The translations under genes and the position numbers were made by a program. A model generated the notes under the pieces. It did no database searches, had not been told where the DNA came from, and worked only from the letters and a program-made list of their open reading frames with translations. From positions 1 through 64,000 of the forward strand of contig QGHH01000009.1 in the NCBI GenBank assembly GCA_003640645.1: a stretch of DNA of 64,000 nt. Reading direction: 5' to 3'. Below are positions 24,771-34,503 of the stretch, piece after piece; positions within the stretch are counted from its first letter, which is position 1; each line of letters begins with the position of its first letter. The stretch comes from Fredinandcohnia aciditolerans (GTDB lineage Bacteria; Bacillota; Bacilli; Bacillales; Bacillaceae_L).

Positions 24771-25463
24771 GTGGAACAAACACTGAAAATAACAAACGTT
24801 TTAGCAGATCCAACCCGTTATTATATTTACCAATATATTATTAAACAAAATAAAGATGTTACCGTTCAAGAAATTGCAGAAGAATTTGAAATTCATCCGA
24901 ATGTAGCAAGGCTTCATCTAACAAAGCTTGAAGATGTCAATATGCTTGTTTCAGAAGCAAAGAAAACTGGAAAAGGTGGCAGACCTAGTCGTCTTTATCG
25001 ACTATCGGATGATCACATTCAAATTAATTTCCCGTTTCGGGATTATCAATTGCTTTCAAAAATTGCCATAGAAACGATGGCTACACTTGGGGACGTGGGG
25101 AAACAAGCACTTGAACTAACAGGCAGAAGGTTCGGAGAGGAACTAGTGAACCATCAAATCCCAGTTTCAATCCATGAGCTTACCTTTGATCAAAAGCTTG
25201 ATATTTTAAAAAAGGCATCCACAGTTGCGGGTTTTTATCCAGATTTAGACCATAATAAAGATAAGACAAAAATCTTTTTAAAGATTAATAATTGTCCATT
25301 CAGAGAAATTGCTCAAGAAAACTTTGAAGCCGTTTGTGGAATGCATCATGCATTTCTAAGAGGAATGTTTGATTTACTCTTTGAAGACGTGGTACTGGAG
25401 GAGTCCGAAAATATCATTCTTGGTTGTAATTCCTGCAGTTATCACGCAATTGTCGCAAAGTGA
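24771..25463 (+). CDS. SufR-like winged-helix regulator with cysteine cluster
   Basis: A 230-aa ArsR/MarR-like DNA-binding protein. The N-terminal winged helix is ADPTRYYIYQYII...VQEIAEEFEIHPNVARLHL, with wing GKGGRPSRLYRLS. The C-terminal ligand domain has four cysteines (NNCPFR, AVCGMHHAF, GCNSCSYH) in a SufR-like pattern that can hold an Fe-S cluster. GTG 24771 follows AAGGAGTGAAGACG. In B. subtilis mgsR occupies this position before yqgY, so it is a local replacement. The targets are unknown; no suf genes are in the window. Confidence 0.82.
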   Translation: MEQTLKITNVLADPTRYYIYQYIIKQNKDVTVQEIAEEFEIHPNVARLHLTKLEDVNMLVSEAKKTGKGGRPSRLYRLSDDHIQINFPFRDYQLLSKIAIETMATLGDVGKQALELTGRRFGEELVNHQIPVSIHELTFDQKLDILKKASTVAGFYPDLDHNKDKTKIFLKINNCPFREIAQENFEAVCGMHHAFLRGMFDLLFEDVVLEESENIILGCNSCSYHAIVAK

Positions 25464-25539
25464 TGTTTACATTTGTGCAATCGTTACATTATAATAATAA
25501 AAGTGATGTTAAATCATGTCTAAGGGGGGAAATATACAT

Positions 25540-25782
25540 ATGGAACGTATGTACCGAGTTTTAGGTTTTTGGACAGGTATATTTGCAGTAATGTTCTACG
25601 TTGGTAGTATGGATGTTCTAGCACTAATTTTCTTTGCACAAACCGGATTTTTCGTCCTTTTAAGCTATTTAAAATTGTCTGAAAGAATGTACATTTACGT
25701 GTTTGGTGCATATTTAACTGTTTTCTTCTGTGCCTTCTCTTACTACACCACATTTATGATGCCACTTGGTGGAGGTCACTAA
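25540..25782 (+). CDS. yqgY: DUF2626 membrane protein YqgY
   Basis: An 80-aa protein with three hydrophobic helices (8-25, 30-46, 52-70), ending MMPLGGGH. The sequence and the position before yqgX match Bacillus YqgY. ATG 25540 has AAGGGGGG about 10 nt upstream. Function unknown. The terminator follows at once. Confidence 0.85.
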   Translation: MERMYRVLGFWTGIFAVMFYVGSMDVLALIFFAQTGFFVLLSYLKLSERMYIYVFGAYLTVFFCAFSYYTTFMMPLGGGH

Positions 25783-25783
25783 A

Positions 25784-25811
25784 AAAAAGCGATGGAGACA
25801 TCGCTTTTTTA
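25784..25811. terminator. Bidirectional terminator
   Basis: AAAGCGATG GAGA CATCGCTTT with A and T runs lies between the convergent yqgY and MidA-like genes. Confidence 0.88.
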
Positions 25812-26927
25812 TTTTCCTTGGAAGATATTTTCCCAAGATACTTTTACATTTTTTTGCTGTATGAGAACATGAAAGGCTGCACTCATTCCACTATCCATTA
25901 TAAGAGAACGAATCGCCCGATTTTGTTTACTTTTTTCCGAAAATGGGTTAGGGTCAAAATTCTCCTGTAAAAACGTAAGAATCCCCGCCTCTAATAAAAA
26001 TTCATCCTGTCTACATTTCTTCACGAATTCAAGTCCTAGCTTAGAACTATATGTAACAAGCGTGTCAAAATGAATATGGGTTGTTAAATCCATTTCCCCT
26101 GGGTGCATAAGTGGGTTATGTATTAATTGATGATTGTAGTACCCCCTAAGACTCCCCCTTATTCTCGCTGTTTCTTTCCATTCAGCATTCGTATACCCAT
26201 AATCAACCGTAAAAACAATAGCATTCCCTAGAAAACTAGTTAGTTCTTCTAAGTAGGAAAGCATTTGAAGTGGAATTTCAAATCTTTGTCCATTCGTCAG
26301 TACGATTTTGTTAGCATCTAAGTATTTATTAATTTGTTCATCCGTAAGTGGTACAAGAATTTCAGTTAAGCGGTCTTCCTCTGTTAGTGTAATCTTCACT
26401 TCGTAAATCGTATTATCTTTTTTCTCAATCACTCTCACCGGAAAAGCATCAAATAATTCATTTGAAAACACTATTCCATGAAAAACAGGGAAATCTCTTT
26501 TTACTTCATCAAGACTCTGATACTGAATCACTTTTTTGCCTACAGGTAGAATGTCCTGCTGCAAACGTTGATGGTACGGACTTGTTTCTATCATTATATA
26601 GGTTATTTTTTGATAGGTTTCAATAAAAGAATCTTGTAATTCGTCAAGAACAGCCTTTGCAAATCTACCATTTCCACCACCTATTTCACAGATATATGGT
26701 GGAGTTTTTTCGTGAGCAATAAGCTTATGAAAGAGGGTTGCAAACAGTTTGCCAAAAACATTGGAGATATTACTGTTTGTGATGAAATCTCCTTTTTTCC
26801 CAACCTTTACTTGGTCTTTCTTGTAATAGCCTTTATTTTCATGATATAACACAGTATTCATAAACTGTTCATATGTAATCTGTTTGTTTAAAGATGATTG
26901 AATGGCATCTTTTAATATATCTAGCAT
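25809..26927 (-). CDS. MidA/NDUFAF7-family SAM-dependent methyltransferase
   Basis: A 372-aa class I methyltransferase. The SAM-binding motif is PPYICEIGGGNGRFAKAVLD (about 78-97). Family signatures are NELFDAFPVRVI and the TVDYGY strand. Eukaryotic members methylate an arginine of complex I subunit NDUFS2; the bacterial target is not known. It starts at ATG after AAAAGGTGAGC. A family-A repeat lies 15 bp upstream. Confidence 0.85.
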   Translation of the reverse strand: MLDILKDAIQSSLNKQITYEQFMNTVLYHENKGYYKKDQVKVGKKGDFITNSNISNVFGKLFATLFHKLIAHEKTPPYICEIGGGNGRFAKAVLDELQDSFIETYQKITYIMIETSPYHQRLQQDILPVGKKVIQYQSLDEVKRDFPVFHGIVFSNELFDAFPVRVIEKKDNTIYEVKITLTEEDRLTEILVPLTDEQINKYLDANKIVLTNGQRFEIPLQMLSYLEELTSFLGNAIVFTVDYGYTNAEWKETARIRGSLRGYYNHQLIHNPLMHPGEMDLTTHIHFDTLVTYSSKLGLEFVKKCRQDEFLLEAGILTFLQENFDPNPFSEKSKQNRAIRSLIMDSGMSAAFHVLIQQKNVKVSWENIFQGK

Positions 26928-26941
26928 ATGCTCACCTTTTA

Positions 26942-27170
26942 GAGGATGTTCAAAAAGTCGTCCGAAAATGACACATCGAATTTCTGGGTAAACTGCTCCA
27001 AGTACATTGTGAATAACCTGGTTATGCGCTTGCGTCTACTAGTTTATTCAAGATGTAAATTCCTCAGCGCAAGGCTGCAAGGGAGTTAACTCAAGCAGTT
27101 GCCTCGCTCCGGTACTCAAAGCTGCACCGCCTTGAAATTCGCGGTCCTTTTCACCCTCCTCTTGAACATT
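26942..27170 (-). repeat. Dispersed repeat family A, copy 3 (upstream of MidA-like gene)
   Basis: A 229-bp element. On the minus strand it runs from about GTTCAAGAGGAGGGTGAAAA to ACTTTTTGAACATCCTCT, ending next to the ribosome site. It is nearly identical to copy 1 over the TTGAGTTAACTCCCT and ACGCAAGCGCATAACCAGGT blocks but lacks the CCTGTG modules. Confidence 0.85.
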
Positions 27171-27329
27171 TATTTTTACTATTTTTCACCATTGACACAG
27201 TGTTTATATTATTATATTGTAAATTTAGTAGCTTACAATATCCCTCCCATTATACGGATATATAAGTATTGGCTTATGCCAAATTTGACATTAGGAAGGA
27301 ATTCTTAATGTTAAAAACATCCCCCAGAA
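27171..27329. other. Intergenic region with plus-strand promoter-like sequence
   Basis: TTGACA at about 27191 is followed 17 bp later by TATTGT on the plus strand, and a ribosome-like AGGAAGG precedes a 26-codon ATG frame that runs through the terminator stem. A short untranslated RNA is possible; nothing here is strong enough to call a gene. Confidence 0.35.
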
Positions 27330-27363
27330 AAGGTCTGACTCTACCGGAGTTAGACCTTTTCTG
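27330..27363 (-). terminator. Terminator of yqgX
   Basis: AAAAGGTCTGACTC TACC GGAGTTAGACCTTTT forms a 15-bp stem about 10 nt past the yqgX stop. The U-runs are short on both sides. Confidence 0.65.
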
Positions 27364-27373
27364 TGTTTTAATG

Positions 27374-28009
27374 TTAAAACCCATTTAAGAACGGGTTTGA
27401 GTCCATTTCAGCTTCAATCGTTGTTTCAAGTCCATGCCCAGATAGGACAATTGTTTCTTCTGGTAATGTGAGAAGCTTTTTATGAATACTGCTAAGTAGT
27501 TGTTCATGGCTTCCACCTGGTAGGTCAGTTCTCCCGATGCTTCCTTGGAATAAGGCATCTCCTGAAAAAACTACTCCAAGTTCTTGGCAATAATACGAAA
27601 CACTTCCAGGTGAATGGCCTGGAGTATAATACAGATCTAAATGAAAGTCACTTATTTCAAGACTTCCTTCTTTTGGAAGTATGGTTGGTTCTGCTTTTGA
27701 TAAGATTTCTTGCCCAGGAATAAAATATGCTGAACCATTTAAAGCAGGATCTTTCAGCCAATTCTTCTCTTTCTCGTGAATATACACAGGAACATCCCAA
27801 TTAGCTTTTACATCATCAATCGCACCTATATGATCAAAATGAGCATGTGTTAAAAGAACCGCAACTGGGGTAAGTCCCTGTTGCCTTAATATCGTATTTA
27901 ATCTTTGTCCATCCCCACCCGGATCAAAGATGAGGCACTTCTTGTTTGAATTGGTCAAAATGTACGCGTTTGTTTGTAAGGGTCCTAACGGAATCCTTTG
28001 CCACTTCAT
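27374..28009 (-). CDS. yqgX: MBL-fold hydrolase YqgX (glyoxalase II-like)
   Basis: A 211-aa metallo-beta-lactamase-fold hydrolase. The metal motif is THAHFDHIG (HxHxDH), with further ligands in YYTPGHSPGSV, FSGDALF and LSGHG. Length and sequence fit the YqgX/glyoxalase II-like group, which hydrolyses glutathione- or bacillithiol-type thioesters; the substrate here is not shown. ATG follows GGAGGGAAAGGTATG. Neighbours are as in B. subtilis. Confidence 0.9.
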   Translation of the reverse strand: MKWQRIPLGPLQTNAYILTNSNKKCLIFDPGGDGQRLNTILRQQGLTPVAVLLTHAHFDHIGAIDDVKANWDVPVYIHEKEKNWLKDPALNGSAYFIPGQEILSKAEPTILPKEGSLEISDFHLDLYYTPGHSPGSVSYYCQELGVVFSGDALFQGSIGRTDLPGGSHEQLLSSIHKKLLTLPEETIVLSGHGLETTIEAEMDSNPFLNGF

Positions 28010-28354
28010 ACCTTTCCCTCCGATGCTTTTTAATCTATCCTTTATTCTACACTATCAATTGAAAACGAAAAAGCACTTAAACAATTGCACTTAAGGTTTT
28101 GCCTAAAAGGTAATTTGTCTTGAAAGTGTCACTTTTTCCTCCTCGACAAATACGTATAAAACGATTAGAATATAGATTGAATCTATCTATTTCTTTACAT
28201 AAAGGGTTTTCAGCCTTTTTCAAGCAACATTTTTCATGAGTTGAATGATGGGATGTTGTAAATTTTCATGCTATGGGGAAAAATAGTAATGAATATTTAA
28301 AAGTAAAGGCGCACTTTTAAGTGTAACATTGATTATAGCAAGGGGGTAAGTCAC
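28010..28354 (+). other. Divergent intergenic region yqgX / yqgW
   Basis: About 345 bp of AT-rich sequence with no supported ORF or conserved RNA. A partial Spo0A-like sequence (TCGACAAA, near 28143) is present. AAGGGGG before yqgW is its ribosome site. Confidence 0.4.
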
Positions 28355-28528
28355 ATGGGTCTAATGATTATCTTTTCACTAGTTGTAATTTTAGCTGCAT
28401 TTGGTATTATACGTTCTTTACGCGATAAGAACCTTTTAGCCTTATTATTCTCTACAGGAATCTTTTTAGTATTAGGCTGGTTCACAATCATGACAATCTG
28501 GAAACATGGTTTCCCAACTGCTCACTAA
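28355..28528 (+). CDS. yqgW: DUF2759 membrane protein YqgW
   Basis: A 57-aa protein with two hydrophobic helices (MGLMIIFSLVVILAAFGIIR and LLALLFSTGIFLVLGWFTIM) and a short C-terminus KHGFPTAH. The match in position and topology is to Bacillus YqgW. ATG follows AAGGGGGTAAGTCAC. It is followed by a family-B repeat and a terminator. Function unknown. Confidence 0.8.
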   Translation: MGLMIIFSLVVILAAFGIIRSLRDKNLLALLFSTGIFLVLGWFTIMTIWKHGFPTAH

Positions 28529-28534
28529 TAACAA

Positions 28535-28715
28535 ATGCGCAATCGCCTTGAAATAGGAACATCGACTAACTACAGCCACGTCCTGTGGCAAACGTCGATG
28601 TCAGCACTTCCTGTGCAAGTCCGACCAGCACAAGACGACCAGCGAGAAGGTTGATTACTGACCTTATTGATGGATTGGCTTGTGGCCTCGAAGGGCTAGG
28701 CGTTGAAGCTGGACG
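28535..28715 (+). repeat. Dispersed repeat family B, copy 1 (3' UTR of yqgW)
   Basis: A 181-bp element between the yqgW stop and its terminator. It has a CGCCTTGAAATAG head, then the module GCCACGTCCTGTGGCAAACG / CACTTCCTGTGCAAG shared with family A. The family-B body follows (GACCAGCACAAGACGACCAG, GATGGATTGGCTTGTGGCCT) and it ends in GGGCTAGGCGTTGAAGCTGG. The body matches 54318-54430. Confidence 0.8.
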
Positions 28716-28730
28716 AAAATAAAAAGATTT

Positions 28731-28760
28731 AAAAGCCATCAGATACGATGGCTTTTTTCA
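28731..28760 (+). terminator. Terminator of yqgW / yqgU
   Basis: AAAAGCCATC AGATAC GATGGCTTTTTT is placed between convergent genes and works in both directions. Confidence 0.88.
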
Positions 28761-28766
28761 TTTCCC

Positions 28767-29894
28767 TTAATTTACTACAAGGTCTGTTATTTTTTTTGTC
28801 CTCATATCGATAATCTTCTCAAATTGAAAACCATATAAACATAAGAAACCATTTGGAGAAAAATTAAGGGGTTGATCATCTACTTTTTCAAGAATGACCT
28901 CTTCTTTCCTTGTACTGATGTCGTAGGAAACCAATTCGAATTTTTCCCCGTACGTATCAAATGCTCCATTTGAATATGGTTGAAACGAGTAGAATTTCTT
29001 TTGTTCGACGACATAATCGGCTGAAGGAATATACCATTTTGAATAGTCACTTAAGAGTGGCATTTTAAATTCATATAGCTTTTTATTCTGTTCTGGGTGG
29101 TAAAGGCCAACCTTCGCAAATGCCTCCTCCCCTTGAATCAATTCATATGTGACAAGTAGATTTTTAAAAGTAACGAACGAAATAATATCCTCAAATAAGA
29201 GTCCTTCTGTTTTTGTATCTAAATGATACGAATATAGTGGTGCAAAGTAATCTAAGTCGTTTTGGTCCCATTTTAAATATGAAATTGTATTGGGACTAAC
29301 CCATTGAATAAAAGGCTGAAAGACCTCAAATTTCGTTTTTTCCTCGGTCTGAATGTCCACCAAATGGGTTTGAAACGACCAATCCTCTAAAAACGTTGTT
29401 ACAAATACCTCACTTGGATGATAAGGATTCCAGCTGTAAAACAAATCAAAGGAATTGATTTCCCATTCAAATTGCACGTTTCCTTCTTTGTCTACCGCCA
29501 TTAACTTCGCCATATTTTGAGAATCTGATGTATGTATTAAAAACATGGAATGGTCCTCATTTGCCTTCATTGTAAGCACCGGGGCAGAGGTTTGAAGGAA
29601 CAGCTCCTTTTTACCAGTGAACAAGTGATACTTATATATTGTTGAAATACCATTATCATCGGTAACATAGAGGATGCTTTCATCATCATACCATTCACCT
29701 ACACTATTGAATTCTTCCCCGCTGAGATCAAGTGGCTTTACCTCTTGATTTTCTCCAAAGAATTCTGCAGGTACAGGACCTTTTGTGACATTCTTATTCC
29801 TACTGTTTGGCGCATCACTTGAATCAAAATGTTGATGAGAATTACAGCCAGCTAGTAGAAAAAGTAACATAAAAAAGAATATTAAATTTCTCAT
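28767..29894 (-). CDS. yqgU: YqgU-like lipoprotein
   Basis: A 375-aa lipoprotein with signal peptide and lipobox LLAGC (Cys about 17). It is followed by a beta-rich, propeller-like body with repeated W/Y-D-x-x-S strands (WYDDESILYVTDDN, YSWNPYHPSEVFVTT, NFSPNGFLCLYG). It matches B. subtilis YqgU in position and type; function unknown. ATG 29894 has GAGGTGAG 10 nt upstream; TTG 29897 is equally possible. Confidence 0.8.
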   Translation of the reverse strand: MRNLIFFFMLLFLLAGCNSHQHFDSSDAPNSRNKNVTKGPVPAEFFGENQEVKPLDLSGEEFNSVGEWYDDESILYVTDDNGISTIYKYHLFTGKKELFLQTSAPVLTMKANEDHSMFLIHTSDSQNMAKLMAVDKEGNVQFEWEINSFDLFYSWNPYHPSEVFVTTFLEDWSFQTHLVDIQTEEKTKFEVFQPFIQWVSPNTISYLKWDQNDLDYFAPLYSYHLDTKTEGLLFEDIISFVTFKNLLVTYELIQGEEAFAKVGLYHPEQNKKLYEFKMPLLSDYSKWYIPSADYVVEQKKFYSFQPYSNGAFDTYGEKFELVSYDISTRKEEVILEKVDDQPLNFSPNGFLCLYGFQFEKIIDMRTKKITDLVVN

Positions 29895-29995
29895 CAACTC
29901 AAAACTCACCTCTTCTAGCATCTAAAATAGAGTTCCACGTTCTATTGTTCCCTTAACAGATAATACGATTATGCACGTTAAAAAGTTTCAGCGCA

Positions 29996-30025
29996 AGGAA
30001 AAAAGCCGGCCTTTTCACCGACTTT
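29996..30025 (-). terminator. Terminator of yqgT
   Basis: On the minus strand AGTCGG TGAAAAGG CCGGCT is followed by U6. Confidence 0.75.
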
Positions 30026-30039
30026 TCTAGAGAGCGTTT

Positions 30040-31233
30040 TCACATATACAAGGAGGCTAAAAATGCTCCGAGGGTCTCCTGATAAATTTCATCAAATTGA
30101 GAAAGTGGGAGTGGATTAACACCTTCCCCCAATTCAAATGTAAACCCTGGTTTCCTCCATTCTTGAATAAACCAATCCTTATATCCTGCATGACTATCTA
30201 TCGTTCGAACTGCTCTATATCCACTAACCCTTGAAAATTCATTCACAAGGGTACCTGACTCTGATGGCTCTAACCCCTCATATCCCCAATAAATAACCTC
30301 TCCTTGGGTATGGAAGGCTAATACACGATTATAGTTTGCATCTCTTGTTAGTTTCTCAATGGCTATTACTTCTGGCTCCGTTAAGGGAGCATCGCCTGGG
30401 TAATCTCGTGGTGCGGGCGACTTTGGTTCCTTTCTTTCTTTTTCAATCTCCCAATTCGCTGGAAATTGGTTATTTAAATCAATACCGCGAATATTTGCTT
30501 TCCAGTCTTTAAAATCAAGACTTCCATTGTTAATGTTTACAACTTCATCTTTATATGGTTTCTGTTCAGGAGGACCATTAAGCACCAAATTAACACCATC
30601 TGGATTCACCATAGGAACTATTGATAAGAGTGTTTCCAAATATAAGGGCTCGACATAAAACCCTCTAATCGGAGCCATATTTGTTAAACCCAGCAAATAA
30701 TCATTCATAAAGGTCATAATGACATTTGTTGTAATCCATTCATTAGCATGAAACGACCCATTCCAATGAACCCTCTTTTCTCCTCTACCAATTCGAAGTT
30801 CAAGCAGATCATTACCTAATACACTTTTACCAATAGACCGGGTTTGAAGAAATGGATAAATCGTCTTTAATTGCTCAATTTCACTCACCATATCAGCAAA
30901 ATCGTATTCCCTATTTCCATTTACGATTGGTTGAACCACTCTTTCTGGAATCAGAATCATTTGGCCAACCTGTAGATTTTCGGCTGTTATCCCTGGATTC
31001 ACTAAAAATAAAGTATCTGCCATAAGTGTCCGAGATTTGGCTAACTTCCATAACGTATCACCCTGAACAACTTTATGCTGTTTTAAAAGAAAACCGGGAA
31101 TCCTTACTTCTGCTCCAATCTGCAAATTATTTATATTCAAATGTAAATTTGAGTCAATTAATAAATGAATAGGGATAGCAAACAATTGACTGTAATACCA
31201 GAACGTGTCTCCTGGACGGACAATGACCTTCAC
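30040..31233 (-). CDS. yqgT: Gamma-D-glutamyl-L-diamino acid endopeptidase YqgT (LysM + M14)
   Basis: A 397-aa enzyme with two N-terminal LysM repeats (VRPGDTFWYYSQLF at 4-17; VVQGDTLWKLAKSR at about 54-67). A zinc carboxypeptidase M14 domain follows: FHANEWITTN (HxxE zinc ligands), AFHTQGEVIYW and catalytic FTFELGEG. It cleaves cell-wall peptides, probably in sporulation or recycling. GTG 31233 follows AAGGAGG by 7 nt; the longer frame has no ribosome site. There is no signal peptide, as in related enzymes. Confidence 0.92.
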   Translation of the reverse strand: MKVIVRPGDTFWYYSQLFAIPIHLLIDSNLHLNINNLQIGAEVRIPGFLLKQHKVVQGDTLWKLAKSRTLMADTLFLVNPGITAENLQVGQMILIPERVVQPIVNGNREYDFADMVSEIEQLKTIYPFLQTRSIGKSVLGNDLLELRIGRGEKRVHWNGSFHANEWITTNVIMTFMNDYLLGLTNMAPIRGFYVEPLYLETLLSIVPMVNPDGVNLVLNGPPEQKPYKDEVVNINNGSLDFKDWKANIRGIDLNNQFPANWEIEKERKEPKSPAPRDYPGDAPLTEPEVIAIEKLTRDANYNRVLAFHTQGEVIYWGYEGLEPSESGTLVNEFSRVSGYRAVRTIDSHAGYKDWFIQEWRKPGFTFELGEGVNPLPLSQFDEIYQETLGAFLASLYM

Positions 31234-31300
31234 TCCTAATACCTCCTTGTTATCCTCTCCTACCATTTTATGAGCGATGGGATGTACTTCATGCCATCGG

Positions 31301-31335
31301 AAAAGCCTTGACCCTCATTTGGGCCAAGGCTTTTA
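31301..31335 (-). terminator. Terminator of yqgS
   Basis: AAAAGCCTTGGCCC AAATGA GGGTCAAGGCTTTT on the minus strand, with only U4 after it. Confidence 0.7.
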
Positions 31336-31340
31336 TTTCC

Positions 31341-33239
31341 TTATTCTTTAAACTCTTCAGGGACTGGTTCATGATAAGATGTTCCATTATAGAAACGGAG
31401 TAGGTCTCCATAGACAATCTCATCTGAATAATCCAATTCTAGCCCTGCTTTTTCCATGTAAGGCTCACAATAGCTAATTTCTGTCTCTTCACCTGTTTCT
31501 TTATCATAACAAGTATTCTTCGTAAATACATACTTATCTGTGATAAAGCTTCCATCACGTAAGACAGTCAATGGTATTTTTTCTTCAGAAAATAAATCAC
31601 TACCGAAATGAACGTCATTACGTATATCCATTCCAAGGAGATTTAAAATGGTTGGTTTTAAATCTATTTGTCCAGATACAGTTGAAATCACTTGTGGATT
31701 CTTATCTGTCACTCCAGGAATGTGAATGATTAATGGTACCTTTTGCAGTTGAATTGAATCAAATAGTGTGATTTCTTCTTTCCCTAGAAACTGTGCCATC
31801 GCTTTATTATGGTTTTCAGAAATTCCATAGTGATCCCCATAAAGAACAAATATGGTATTTTCATACATTCCTTCTTCTTTAAGTCGTTCGATAAAGATTT
31901 TGATGGACTCATCCATATAGCGAACGGTTGGGAAATAACGGTTCAATGTTCTTGAGTTTGAATTAAATTCATTTACCATTTTATCCTCTTCACCAAGTTC
32001 AAAAGGGAAATGGTTTGTTAATGTAATAAATTTTGAGTAATACGGCTGTGGCTGTGACTTTAATAAGTCAATGGATTGTTCAAAGAAATCGATATCCTTT
32101 AAGCCCCATCCAATTGAATTTTCCTCTGTAACCTCATAACTTTCAAGATCAAAAAATTCATCATAACCGAGAGAATCATACATGATATCGCGATTCCAGA
32201 AAGTCTTGTTATTCGCATGAAAGACTGATGAAAAATATCCATAGTCCTTAATAAATTCAGGAGTTGCTGTAAATTCATTATTAGCATGGGTAAAGAAAAC
32301 GGCTCCACGACCAAGTGGATATAATGAATTTTCTAATAAAAACTCTGAATCTGATGTCTTTCCTTGACCTGTTTGATGATAAAAATTGTCAAAGTAATAA
32401 CTTTCTTTTATAAAATCATTTAAGAATGGCGTAATTTCTTCCCCATCAATGGTTTCATTAATGACGAAGTTTTGAAGTGATTCCATTGAAATCACGACGA
32501 CATTCTTTCCTTGTGCAATACCAAATTTATCGCTTGGTTCCTTTTGATTTGCTTTTAAATAGTTTTCGATTTCGATAAGTGAACTGCTGTCGGCCAAAGC
32601 TCGTTGGGCGGAAGATTTTGATTGAAGGACAATATCATAAATTTGATAGTTGTATGTCCCGATATTTTTCACTAACATTTCACGGTCAAAGGTTCTTGTC
32701 AATAACTGTGGTCGCTGAGCTTCTGCTAATCCAAGATTAAAAAAGAAGATAGCTGCAACAAGGATGAAATAGGATCTTCTTTCCTTTTTCGTGATAACTT
32801 CAGCAGCAGTAAAACTTGGTTTATATTTATTGATCAAAATTAGAATAACTACATCAATGAACAGGAGTGGATCTGTTGCCTTTAAATTTCCTGTAATACT
32901 GGTTCCTAAATCCCCCATGTTACTTGTTTGAAAAAGAACAGGAAGAGTCAAGAAGTCATTGAAGAATCTGTAAAATACAACATTGGCAAATAACACAAAT
33001 GAAGATAGTAAACTAGCAAATATAATGAACTTAGTTCGATGCTTATCCTTAATAAAGAAAGAAAGACCAAAGAACAGCAACAAAAAACTTAATGGGTTTA
33101 TTAGTAAAATAAACTCTTGCATCAAGTTTTCTATTTTTATATCAAAGCTAGTTTTATATACGATATATGTTTTTATCCAAAGCATAAATGCAGCTAAAAA
33201 GATGAACTTTGATTTGGAAAAAGTTGATGACTTAATCAT
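31341..33239 (-). CDS. yqgS: Lipoteichoic acid synthase family protein YqgS
   Basis: A 632-aa LtaS-type glycerophosphate transferase. Five N-terminal transmembrane helices (within 8-185) are followed by an extracellular sulfatase-fold domain: [12 protein letters not shown] (metal Glu), [14 protein letters not shown] (catalytic Thr), ILYGDHYG (metal Asp/His). It polymerises glycerol phosphate from phosphatidylglycerol. Length is that of the LtaS paralogues. The start ATG at 33239 is 7 nt after AAGGAGG. Confidence 0.93.
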   Translation of the reverse strand: MIKSSTFSKSKFIFLAAFMLWIKTYIVYKTSFDIKIENLMQEFILLINPLSFLLLFFGLSFFIKDKHRTKFIIFASLLSSFVLFANVVFYRFFNDFLTLPVLFQTSNMGDLGTSITGNLKATDPLLFIDVVILILINKYKPSFTAAEVITKKERRSYFILVAAIFFFNLGLAEAQRPQLLTRTFDREMLVKNIGTYNYQIYDIVLQSKSSAQRALADSSSLIEIENYLKANQKEPSDKFGIAQGKNVVVISMESLQNFVINETIDGEEITPFLNDFIKESYYFDNFYHQTGQGKTSDSEFLLENSLYPLGRGAVFFTHANNEFTATPEFIKDYGYFSSVFHANNKTFWNRDIMYDSLGYDEFFDLESYEVTEENSIGWGLKDIDFFEQSIDLLKSQPQPYYSKFITLTNHFPFELGEEDKMVNEFNSNSRTLNRYFPTVRYMDESIKIFIERLKEEGMYENTIFVLYGDHYGISENHNKAMAQFLGKEEITLFDSIQLQKVPLIIHIPGVTDKNPQVISTVSGQIDLKPTILNLLGMDIRNDVHFGSDLFSEEKIPLTVLRDGSFITDKYVFTKNTCYDKETGEETEISYCEPYMEKAGLELDYSDEIVYGDLLRFYNGTSYHEPVPEEFKE

Positions 33240-33242
33240 CAA

Positions 33243-33489
33243 TATACCTCCTTGTTTTCAAGACCGCGGAGCACCAAAGATTAATGTTTTTACTTCCATT
33301 TTTAGGTAATTTAGAAAAATCTAAAGATAATCTTAATACTTTTTTGACTAAAAATCAATCATCCAAACAACTAAATTTTATAGAATCATATAGATGTACA
33401 TTATGTATATACATATAAGACGATTAGTTGACTAGAAAGTTTCATAGTAGCCAAAAGTAACAATCTTTTAAATATTCTAACAAAATTGT
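33243..33489. other. Intergenic region yqgS / glcK
   Basis: About 250 bp of AT-rich DNA without an ORF, repeat or conserved RNA that I can see; it must carry the yqgS promoter. Confidence 0.4.
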
Positions 33490-33521
33490 AAAAAAAGAGA
33501 TTTCATTGTGAAATCTCTTTT
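33490..33521 (-). terminator. Terminator of glcK
   Basis: AGAGATTTC ATTG TGAAATCTCT is followed on the minus strand by U6. Confidence 0.85.
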
Positions 33522-33527
33522 TCCTAT

Positions 33528-34487
33528 TTATTGGTTGTTTTTAGCCAAATAAGCTGCACCTATTACACCCGCATCGTTTCCTAATGTGGCAATGGCTATT
33601 TCAGCAGCTTCGGCTACCCTTGGAAAAGCAAAACGCTTAAACTGCTTTCTTAATGGAAGCAGTAATTGCTCACCTGCTTTTGAGACACCGCCACCTATAA
33701 CGATTTTTTCTGGGTTTAGTCCATTAGCGACATGACTTAAAGCTAAGCCAAGGTGAAATGTTACATTGTCAATGATTTCTTGGGCTAGATGGTCCCCTTT
33801 GCCTGCTGCATCAAAAACATCCTTTGAGGTGACTTTTCCAGTTTGTTCAAATTGTTCTCGAAGTACACTTGAGTCGTTTCCACCCTGAAGGGCCTCAGTT
33901 GCCAAACGTGCGATACCAGTAGCAGATGCTATTGTTTCGATACAGCCCGTTTTTCCACAGCCACATAAAGCACCACCTTCTACCAAGGAAGTGATATGGC
34001 CAATTTCTCCACCTGCCCCATTGGCTCCGCGAACTACATGACCATTAGAGATAATGCCTCCACCGACACCTGTTCCTAACGTTACACAAAGTAAGTCCTT
34101 TGCGCCTGCACCTGCACCCTTCCACATTTCACCGATAGCAGCAACGTTTGCATCGTTATCGATAACTGCAGGCAACCCAATATTTGCTTCAAGCTCTGCT
34201 TTTAGAGGATACATCTCGCTCCATCCGAGATTGGTTGCTTTATAGATAACGCCATCTTCAAAATGAACTGGCCCAGGGGCACCCATTCCTACACCTGCGA
34301 AATGTTTTTTTGAAAGCTTAAGTTCTAACATTTTTGCTTCAATTGCTTTTGCAATATCCGGGATAATTTTTGCTCCAGATTTATCCGTTGGAATTTCCCA
34401 TTTTATAACAACTTCACCTTCTTGTGTGATAAAGGCAAGTTTGACAGTTGTACCACCTAAATCGATACCAATTAATAATTTATCCAT
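33528..34487 (-). CDS. glcK: Glucokinase GlcK (ROK family)
   Basis: A 319-aa ROK-family glucokinase that phosphorylates glucose with ATP. Motifs are the phosphate loop [12 protein letters not shown] at the N-terminus, [15 protein letters not shown]-like sugar site ([13 protein letters not shown]), [11 protein letters not shown], and the ROK zinc motif [13 protein letters not shown] 34487 aligns with the B. subtilis start. A 278-bp family-A repeat separates it from yqgQ upstream. Confidence 0.95.
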   Translation of the reverse strand: MDKLLIGIDLGGTTVKLAFITQEGEVVIKWEIPTDKSGAKIIPDIAKAIEAKMLELKLSKKHFAGVGMGAPGPVHFEDGVIYKATNLGWSEMYPLKAELEANIGLPAVIDNDANVAAIGEMWKGAGAGAKDLLCVTLGTGVGGGIISNGHVVRGANGAGGEIGHITSLVEGGALCGCGKTGCIETIASATGIARLATEALQGGNDSSVLREQFEQTGKVTSKDVFDAAGKGDHLAQEIIDNVTFHLGLALSHVANGLNPEKIVIGGGVSKAGEQLLLPLRKQFKRFAFPRVAEAAEIAIATLGNDAGVIGAAYLAKNNQ

Positions 34488-34503
34488 ATCGTCCATTCCT
34501 TTG

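Noticed and set aside
27099-27308. 69-codon plus-strand frame
   Set aside because: It begins inside repeat A copy 3 and continues into AT-rich intergenic DNA without a ribosome site.
27314-27391. 26-codon frame after AGGAAGG
   Set aside because: It runs through the terminator stem and into the yqgX 3' end; likely coincidence.
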